Of a DNA stretch of 64,000 nucleotides, positions 36,600-46,500 are shown piece after piece (the first letter of the stretch is position 1; the number at the start of each line of letters is the position of its first letter). Source of the DNA: Owenia fusiformis (Eukaryota; Annelida; Polychaeta; Sabellida; Oweniidae). The notes below the pieces were generated by a model. It was not told the DNA's origin. It did no database searches and saw only the letters and a program-made list of their open reading frames with translations. Made by a program: the position numbers and the translations under genes. The stretch is from the NCBI GenBank assembly GCA_903813345.2, contig CAIIXF020000012.1:14488932-14552931 (forward strand), given 5' to 3'.

Positions 36600-39130
36600 T
36601 GACAATGGAATACCTAAAGAGTTTGATGATTGGTGTAATGCCCAACAGCATGTACCAGTTTTCATGTTTTGGTTTCTAGTTATTCAAATTGAACTCCTCT
36701 GCCTTAACTATGTGAGGGCTATCGGAAAACTTCCGCTTTACCTCCAATCAATAAGCAAGCTTCTCCCGTTTTTTCATTTTTGACCACTCCAACTATGCTC
36801 GATGGGTTCCGGTACATCTAAGGGATATGGTGCAACTACCAGAAAAACACCCAGAGATCTATGAAGCCTTCCTGAAGAGCTACTTCACTGTGTGTAAATT
36901 GAGACGAAGCTTTTCTGCCATAGCAATCGATCAAGCTCATGAGCAGAAAAACAATCTTGTTAAATCAGATGGTGGAGCAGTGGGGCTCTTTGATAACCCA
37001 GACAGCTCTACAGAAGTGGATGGTTTGAGGGCCTGAATTATCCAGACTGATCACCGAGTTTGAGAATAATATATTTGATCATCAAGATGAGGACCTATCT
37101 AATCATGAACAAAGCAAAAGTATTCAACAAAAGTTCATCAAAAGAGACATCAACAGACTTGTACTCCTTAGACAACAAAGAAGTTGTATCATCAACACCG
37201 TTATATGAAATGGAGCAAGCTGGCCAGAGGGGTCATTCATCAAGCTATCGCAAGCACGTCGCAAGCCTGCGATGTCGCAAGGGCCCTTTTTAGGGATTAC
37301 GCCCTATTCATCAATCTCGTGCGACTGCGATCGGTAGAATTTTCTGCGACGTCGCAGTGAAATACCCCTAAAATGGCCCAAATTTAAGCGACCGGTAGTA
37401 CCCAGTCGCAGTGATTTTAGTTCACGAAAAATGTCTTAAATTAGTTGAATTTCTTTATAAAATTATATAGAAATTCTAGGACGTATAGTTCGATATTCGA
37501 TCCATGTTATATTAAAATTGCAGAGCATATGCGTTATGTTTAACATGTTTGTGATGCTACCAAAAACAGCTAGTTTTCGGCTTGTATTTTTAAGTACTTC
37601 ACCGTGCGACCGGTCGCAGTGATTGTGCGTTACACGTGGTTTTGACCCACGTGACTGTGCCCACTCAGTATCCATATTGTCAATCTTGCATGACACGTTA
37701 ATCGTCCGTTGGAAGCGTTTATTCGTTCGAAATGGCGCAACTGATGGTTGATTTCAACCGTAATGCTCTGCGTAGAGAACGCGTACTTAGAGATCGTACA
37801 GATCCTCTTCAAATAAACGATGATGCAGACCTTATTTTGCGATGTCATATGCCTAGGGTTAACTATTATAAAAGTTTACGAAATGATACAAGAGGATCTC
37901 GAAAGGATAACTAACACGTGTACAAGCACGTCCACATGGTAATCACTGCGACTGGTCGCATGGACATCGCAGACTGCGATTTGTTAATGAATAGTGCGAC
38001 TGCGACCCCGCATGGTGGTCGCAGTGTCTGCGACGTCGCAGTGTCTGCGACGTCGCAGTGATTGCGATAGCTTGATGAATGACCCCTCAGGATTAGTACA
38101 CATTGTACATTAAGGAAAGACTGGTTGACAGAACAAACCCTTAAGCAGACACTATGAAGAGAAACAACTACAAAATATTTAAAGAACAGAAAACAAAGAT
38201 GAATATAAACAAGGAAACATTAAAAAATGACTGTGCCCTTTTCTCAAAATGACAAATAAGTCTGGCATTCTCAAACCATTAGAGCAGCTACCTACTGGAA
38301 ATCAACAAGTTGAATGCCCACAGGTAGAAGCATTGCTCCTTGATGGTGCAGCTATTGTGCACCTTTTGAAACTCCAACAGGCCAAAATATTCAAACAGTA
38401 CTCAGATCATGTGTTCAATGAATAAAAACTATATTTCTTCCCAGGTAGCATGAGTGGAACGACTAGACATTGTGTGGGATCAGTACCTGGAAAACAGTTT
38501 TAAACTATCAACCAGACAGAAAGAAGGAACAGGCAAACAACGCCAAGTGGATGGATAGCTTTTGGAAATTGGAAAAATTATCCAACCCATGAAATGGGTC
38601 CCTTGGACTTAGCATGGCCACTTGTCTCCCCTTATTTCATGCCCTCACTGGTTAAGACACCACATCTGGATTCCATGGTAAATCCAAAACAACAGCATGG
38701 AAACAATGGAATGCTTATCCCGAATTGACAAACGCCCAATTTTGGCTAAAGATCCAAATAAGTTAGCCGTAGCTATGCCAATCATTGAACCTTTCATTGT
38801 TATTTTATACAATACAGAAAGCAACAAAACAACTATAAATGCTGCAAGACAAGAAATGTTCATGAAGAAAACCAAACAAATTGAGAACATTCCCCCAACA
38901 TTAGACGCTTTAGAGCAGCAAGTGTGTCATTTACCAGGCAGTATATGTAAGGGGGCAGTCCACTATAGCCATCCCAGTTATTCCATCACCCTCACAATGG
39001 GGTTGGGAATCAATCAACACCAAGACTGGAAAAATGATTTTGGTTCCAATGTGGAAGACACTACCCCAAGCCTCAGATGCTTTTAAAAATGCATTTGGAA
39101 GCAACAAAGTTCAACTAAACGCTGCAAGTG
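36600..39130 (+). pseudogene. Decayed transposon-borne gene of a large unnamed invertebrate protein family
   Basis: Translating across frames gives recognisable pieces in order. A stretch near 36606-36776 has EFDDWCNAQQH and Leu-rich segments; after a one-base frame change at 36775-36780 come FDHSNYARWVPVHLRDM and AIAIDQAHEQKNNLVKSDGG. After the nested element, near 38190-38400, come TLKNDCALFSK and LLLDGAAIVHLLK. Near 38465 there is a segment coding LDIVWDQYLENSF. Near 38980 there is PSPSQWGWESI followed by a WKTLPQAS block. Several frameshifts and stops break it (for example the stop at 37034). I recall such motifs in many near-identical uncharacterised proteins of cnidarians and other invertebrates. 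I do not know its activity; lying between long TIRs suggests a transposon protein. Confidence 0.65.
37229..38086. mobile_element. PIF/Harbinger-like non-autonomous element with transposase N-terminal remnant
   Basis: The termini GGGGTCATTCATCAAGCTAT and ATAGCTTGATGAATGACCCC are perfect inverted repeats. Subterminal DNA on both sides is dense in TCGCAGTG and GCGACYGGTCGCA words. An open frame at 37732-37914 encodes about 60 residues beginning MAQLMVDFNRNALRRERV and containing RDRTDPLQINDD, similar to the N-terminus of HARBI1-type transposases. The catalytic region is absent. I could not identify a target duplication. It splits the decayed gene at 36600-39130, so it inserted later. Confidence 0.75.
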
Positions 39131-39837
39131 CTTTAAAGCCAATCTTCAATGTACTACCCTGCATTTGTGTAATGGGGAATGTGAACATTAATTGATAATG
39201 GCATATATAATACTTGAGTGCATATGGGTACTTAATAAGGTAACTGGTCAACTAGTCAGAGAGTGCTTTCATTAAAACCTAACAGAATCAATTTATATTT
39301 GTGATTAACACATATTATATCTTAATCACTAAAAGTGGGCGTGGCCAATAACAAGCCTTTAACAACAGAATTGACTTTCCTATAGCATATATTATATAAA
39401 TATCATCAACTGATTTATCCTTATCCATTTTGTTCAGCTAAAGTAGGTTACTTTCCTATTCATAATCAGAAGATTCACTAACTTGCATACTTAACTCGTT
39501 GATAATATGGGCGTCGCCCCCCAGTCAGACTTTAACAATGGATATCCATGAGAAATGCTGATGTAATTTTAGTTATTATTTTGAGCATACTAAAAGCATA
39601 CTAAAACTGCAATATGAGTATATTCAAACATATTTTTAAAAAGAAAAAAAATTCTCTCACCCCCACCCCCAGGATTTGGTGGGGGGGGGGAGGGGATAAT
39701 TGTAATTTTTTATCGTTCTAGTTGACCAATAAAATGTCTCATGCTCTTAAATCAAAGATAAATGTATACTGATGATATATGGAAAGTTTCACGCTTCGTT
39801 CCAAGAATGAACTATTTTGACACTATTTATCTCACTA

Positions 39838-40476
39838 ATGACAAAATGTCACCACCTAGTTGCTCACAATATTATGAGTTTAATCCTAAGTTAGATTTGA
39901 ATTTCTAAGAACTTTGAAAGTTGATAAACTCTTTTCAAAACAACATTTCTAGATGTAATTTTACATGTACCTGTACAAGTGTAGATTCCAAATATGACAT
40001 CAGTTTGACTGAATTTTGAATTTTTAATGACGAAAGTCAAGATTATTTCTATTCGCATCTAGTCTATTTGAAGCAAGTTGAAAAAGACCTTTTGACCTTC
40101 CTTTGACCTTGAGAAGGTCATTGAAGGTCAAATCTTTAATCTAAAGTCAGATTTTAACTTCTGATAATGTAGATGATTTTGAAAAAAATTGGTCAAATTG
40201 AAGCAAGTTGAAAAGGACTTTTTTGACCTTTAAAAGGTCATTGAAGGTCAAATCTTAAATCTAAAGTCAGATTTGAACTTCTTAAAACTTATAGATGATT
40301 TGGAAACATTGAAGTCAGTCTAAACAGTATTTGTTAAGTTATTGGAAGTTTTAAGAATTTGGTACAGATGCCAACCACCACCCGCCATCGCTAATCACCA
40401 CTCGCCGATTGCCAACTGCCGCCATAAAAAACGGAGACCATAACAATATGTCATCACTTCTTGGTGGTGACATAAT
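39838..40476. mobile_element. R1 family, second long copy
   Basis: It starts TGACAAAATGTCACCACCTA and ends CTTGGTGGTGACATAATAA, the reverse of the copy at 10020-11190. It includes the GGAGACC box, the CCACC/CGCC stretch and repeated AAGGTCATTGAAGGTCAAAT segments. It abuts the right end of the 4.5-kb transposon. Confidence 0.7.
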
Positions 40477-40546
40477 AAATGAAATCTCCAACCTGGAGTT
40501 TATAATGTGACCTACCTTGCATATTTTGGAATAAGTTAACCCCACC

Positions 40547-43500
40547 TCACAAATTTTCTTGACTTTTTTTCACACACCGGGTAACTCTTTTTGTGAATTG
40601 AGGTTTGTCGTCTCTAAAGTCTTTCTGCAAATCCAAAATCATATAAATGATAATCAAGGCTGTGAACAAAAATGATATGGAATAAATGTTTCTATATGTA
40701 GAAATGTAATATTAAACAAAAAGAAATAACATTTCAATACAAAAAATTGTTGCTCTACAAGTGAACAAAACTTTTTTTGTGATGATAAAATAGCATTACA
40801 TATTTTATATACATTGATTACATAGAGACACACAGCTTACACAGCTTACACAGCTTAAATCAATCCACAGCTTAAATTCACATTGAACAACTCCTCCCAA
40901 CACTTTTCTTCAGCCTTCTGTGAGAAACATACGAGAAAAAGACATGTTTTCTCTTCGATCATATGAAAAACTCATAATTATTTGAATAATGTATTCCAAA
41001 AAGAAAAGCCCCTTCAGTAAATACCATTGTGTTTCTATTGGTGGCGTAGCGTGCGTATTTTGTGAAAGTATGCTAGAGTGAGGGAAGCGAACAGACTTTG
41101 AGGGGGTTTGGGAGCTGAGAATATAAAATACAAACTTCCGACTAATATGTACTAATAAACTGAAATTTTTGGCCAGTTTTAAGGTGTGGGTCAATTCAAT
41201 GCAAAAAATAAACTTTGAGATAAATTTTGAGAGTATACTGTATCTTTTATGCGTGTATGATGCTACGCCATTGTCTATGAATACAACCCATATTCAATCC
41301 CTCCCAGTAGATATCTTGTATTTAATTCATACTTACTGCAGCATCCACATTAGCAGGAGATTCGACGTTAGGGTCTGCTATCATCGATATAACGCTAACC
41401 ATTATAGTTTCTACTGTATGAATTGGTAACCATCTCTCTTCGGGTCTTTCATAACCATATTTGTCTTCCCCTGGCTCATGTAGTATTGATATGCAGACTT
41501 CGCCATTTTCATCAACTGAAAATGTTAATTTTTTTTTAGTTTTTGATTTAGGGAAATACATATAACAGGCTTGTAGTAAGGGGAGTTCGGGGATTCAAGC
41601 AAACCTACCTTGACCCAAAATTCTTTCAAAACCATGCAGTTTTTCATCATTCTGAGCACTTTTCAAGTGATTTTGGAACAAAGTTGTCAAAATAGAATTC
41701 TGGAATCTTTTAAAAAATCTAAAGCTTGACAAAAGCTGGCTACATGCCTGTGCAATAAAACTAATTTATTCATAAACATCAGGGTAATACTTATGTCATG
41801 CTGTTATTTTTTTCAGAGAAAAATAAATTTTTATTCTGGTATGCTTTACCCATAATGCCAAAAATTTAGTCACTTCTAGATTTTCATACTAAGAACCACT
41901 CCTGAAAACTTGAAATTGATCTGTCACACAGTTAACCAGAAAACATGTGAACAAGACTTTACAGACAAGATTTTAGGATGGAAAATCCAAAATGGCTGCC
42001 TTGACATTTACCCAGAATGTCAAAAAACTAATCTCTTCTAGATTTTCTAACTATGAATCATCCCCGAAAATTTGAAATTGATCTACCAAATGGTTCACCT
42101 GAAAACGCGTAGACAAGACTTTACAGACAAGATTTTAGGACAGAAAATCCAAAATGGCTGCCTTGACATTCGCACGGAATGCCAACAAACTAATCAGATC
42201 TAGATTTTCATTCTAAGAATCATCCCTAAAAATTTGAAATTTGATTTACCAAACAGTTCAACTAAAAGTGCATAGACAAGACTTTACAGGCAAGATTTTA
42301 GGATGGAAAACCCAAAATGGCTGCCTTGACATTTACCCAGAATGTCAAAAAACTAATCTCTTCTAGATTTTGTAACTATGAATCATCCCCGAAAATTTGA
42401 AATTGATCTTCCAAATGGTTCACCTGAAAACGCGTAGACAAGACTTTACAGACAAGATTTTAGGACAGAAAATCCAAAATGGCTGCCTTGACATTTGCAC
42501 GGAATGCCAACAAACTAATAATCAGATCTAGATTTTCATACTAAGAATCATCCCTAAAAATTTGAAATTTGATTTACCAAACAGTTCAACTAAAAGTGCG
42601 TAGACAAGACTTTACAGGCAAGATTTTAAGATGGAAAATCCAGAATGCCAAAAAACTAATCAGATCTAGATTTTCATACTAAGAATCATCCCTGAAAATT
42701 TGGAATTGATCTACCCAATGGTTCACCTCATAATGCGTAGACAAGACTTTACAGACAAGATTTTAGGACGGAAAATCCAAAATGGCTGCCTTGACATTTA
42801 CCCAGAATGCCAAAAAACTAATCAGATCTAGATTTTCATACTAAGAATCATCCCTCAAAATTTGAAATTGATCTACCAAATGGTTCAACTAAAAATGCGT
42901 AGACAAGACTTTACAGACAAGATTTTAGGACGGAAAAATCCAAAATGGTCGACAATAAAAAAGTGATTATGAGTTTTTGCTGATTTCTTTTTACAAAAAA
43001 ATTATCACATATAACTACTGTTAACAATAACATAGGATTTTTACAACAAAGTGCACCTGAAATTATTTCAATATGATACAAAGTATTATCGCACGCTAAT
43101 TTTTCTTAAGACATTCAAAATGGCTGACATGACTGAGCAAAATGGCTGACATGACTGAGCTAACAGGTCCAAAACCTAATCAGATGTAGAATGAAGTGAG
43201 CTGAACAAGATGTTAAAGTTTTAAAAGCAACTGTGAAGCCGTTTTTCTTAAAGTTTGCAGACAAAGATTTTAGCATTTGACTTCAAAATGGCCGACAGGA
43301 AGTAGGTATCGAATTAAATTTTTTTCATCCACATCTGTATGCACTCGTAAGTTATCCCTGAAAATTTGAAGGTGATACCTGTAGCGGTTATGGAGAAAAC
43401 TGCCGGACGTACAGACAGACAGATGGACGCGGCTAGGCTGACAACATGGCCCCACACTATGTGGTGGGGACATAATAAAACAGTCGTTTAAATATACAAT

Positions 43501-46500
43501 TTGAATTCACCGCAATAAATTATAGAGAAACCTGCATATGTCGTCCAAAATGTCCCTACCTATAGGGATATGGCAGAGATAGGGTGTTTTATAATGACCT
43601 CAGGACAATACACCAGATGCGAGTAGAAATAATCATGATTTCCTTCATTAGATAATCAAAATTCAGTCAAAACGATGTCATATTTGGGAATATACATGTA
43701 AAGTTACATCTAAAAATGTGGTTTTGAAAAGAGTTAATATACTTTGAAAATTCTATTTTTTTTGAAAATGTGACTTCTAGGTTGGGGAGATTCCCCATAG
43801 ACACAATGTTGTAAAATCACAAAAAGTGAAATTATCTTTTCTTGTGTTGGGTAGATAATATTTTCTTTCACTGGACATATTTTAACTTGTATAAACTATC
43901 AGATACATAAGAGTAATATGGAAAGAGAAGCACTAAAACTGATAAATATTCAAGTTTAAGGGAATTTTGTAATACCCTGCCATGTTATTTCCCCCGAATC
44001 AGCCACCTGGTGGCGAAAGTGGTAACTATCTACTCGCATCTAAGTAATTGCAGACCTCAAAAGTGAGATCATCTGTATTATTCAGGCCATACCTGCTGAG
44101 GAATGAATTTGGGTCATTGACAACTGTGCAGTTTTGCCTACAGCGCAATGATGGCCAAACCTACAGCATGTTGTTCACAGTGCTGTAAAATCATGACTAT
44201 CAGTCCGATGGTCATGAAATATGCAGGGTACTAGGAAATTGAATGATTTACAAATGTCTGAAATATCAGGGAGTTATTTCTTAAAATGACAAAGCTACGA
44301 GAAAAATGCAGGGTTTCCATTTTTTTGACCACCCTGTATATACACTAGGCTATGCTAACCTGGTCAGAAAAAGTCAACTTAAGTCGCCATGCTTCCTCTT
44401 TACCACTACCATTTGAAATTGGTGTGATCACTGTATAGGGTGTTAAATGATAGAGGATATACCATGCTTTTTGGATGTAGGTGATGTATCTCATCAGAAT
44501 GTATAAATAAATGTACATCAGAGTGCAAAATAATGCAGGCATCGGATATTCATGACCGCAAAACTTCACATCAACTTATTGAGATATGTTGTGCAGTAAT
44601 GACTAAATGACATGACAATGACATTCCATTTAATTCATAATAATCACATGTTTAGGTCATACTTAAGTCCATAACAAGCCATTAACATGACAAAATGTCA
44701 CAACCTAGTTGCTCTCATCAATCTTAAGCCAGATTAGAATTTCTGTTAATTTGTAGATGATTTTGAAAAAAATTGGTCAATTTGAAGCAAGTTCAAAAAA
44801 TATCTTTTTTGACCTTTAGAAGGTCATTGAAGGTCAAATCTTTTTTGAACTTGAGCAGGTCATTGAAGGTCAAATCTCAGATCTAAAGTCAGATTTCAAC
44901 TTATGATAACTTGTAGATCTAGATGATCATGGTCAGAAAATAGTCATAATCCAAGATATAACTGTCTGAAATTGTTTGTGATAACCTACCTGAACCTTTG
45001 ACAAATCGGCAAATTAACCACTCGGATTAAATACCAATGCTTTGTGAATGTCATGTGACTATGCATTGACCAATCATTTATAGTAGATACTCACTATTTG
45101 GGTGCCATATTTCTGACACAAACTTTAACAGTGGAGGCTTCTGAGGGTATTCCTTTGGGAATGTCAGGTGCGCTTTGAAAAAGCCATCTTCACTGAAATG
45201 CAAATAATTATTATTTCCTTCTCATATCTTTAAGTCAAAATAACGCAGTTTAGGTTTGACTACGTTTCAACACTCTGGCATATGTATGACCCATTTGCTG
45301 CCTACTACTGCTACTATACCGCGCTTTTCCTTTCTAGTTTTCCCTGAGTATTAATGAGTGACTGACCAGTTCTGAGCCAATTTATGAGAGACATTTTTTC
45401 ATATTTTTGGAAAAAACTAAACTGGAAGTGACCTAAATACACTGGACGAAATACCCTAGATAATTCACGGGGATTCGTTCTAAATTTTTCAATTTCGCCA
45501 AATTAAAGCGAGCGCCAAATTAACCCAATCTACAGTATCTATTTAGCAAATAGTCTAACATTATACTTACTAGGGAGTATCCTGAGGTCCCATAATTAAA
45601 ACTTCCCATCTATAGATGTCATCATCATCTATAAGCCCTGCTGAGAAACCTTCAACTGGCTTTTTCTGCAAATCTGAAAATATACAAAAATTCCTTGTTA
45701 TAAACCAGAACAACGGCAACGCCAAACGTAGCGAATCCCATCGAACAGCCATGGCTGGCATTTTTACAAACAAAGTATGTAGCAAAAATGGCAGCCATTT
45801 TTCAAAATGGCCATCTTCTACCAAAAGTATCATTAGACAGTGTGCCATGCTTATAGTATTCACATACCAAATATGAACAAAATCACTCCCCTACTTTCTA
45901 CTTTTCGAGTTATAGTAAAAAATATGTTAAAATGGCGGCCATTTTTCAAAATGGCCACCTTCTACCAAAAGTGTCATTAGACAGTGTGCCATGCTTATAA
46001 TATTCACATACCAAATATGAAAAAATCGCTCTACTACTTTTCGAGTTATAGTAAAATACGTTAAAATGGTGGCCATTTTTCAAAATGGCCGCCGTCTACC
46101 AAAAGTGTCATTAGACAGTGTGCCATGCTTATAATATTCACATACCAAATATGAACAAAATCGCTCAGCTACTTTTCGAGTTATAGTAAAATAAGTTAAA
46201 ATGGCAGCCATTTTTCAAAATGTCCGCCATTTTGCAAAATGGCCACCTCCTACCAAAAGTGTCATTAGACAGTGTGCCATGCTTATAGTATTCACATACC
46301 AAATATGAACAAAATCGCTCCACTACTTTTCGAGTTACAGCAAAAATCGTAAAATAACGAGTAAAGGCCGCCATTTTTCAAGATGGCTGCCATGTGCTTT
46401 TTTAATATCTACATTTCTAGCTTTATTAATGTCCTACATAATTTTTTTTACATTTAAAACATATTGCTATTACAGTTTTACATATTGCACCTAAATTACT

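Larger units (their letters stand above)
35350..39836. mobile_element. 4.5-kb DNA transposon with about 270-bp inverted repeats, decayed and nested
   Basis: The left arm includes GGAACGAAGCGTGAAACTTT near 35395 and GCATGAGACATT near 35458. The right arm carries the complements near 39780-39805 (AAAGTTTCACGCTTCGTTCC) and 39738. Pairing spans roughly 35350-35620 with 39560-39836, including a shared CACCAAATCCTGGGGG segment. Between the arms are a decayed coding region (36600-39130), a 0.5-kb palindrome and a Harbinger-type element, each inserted later. I cannot assign the superfamily from the termini. Confidence 0.82.
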
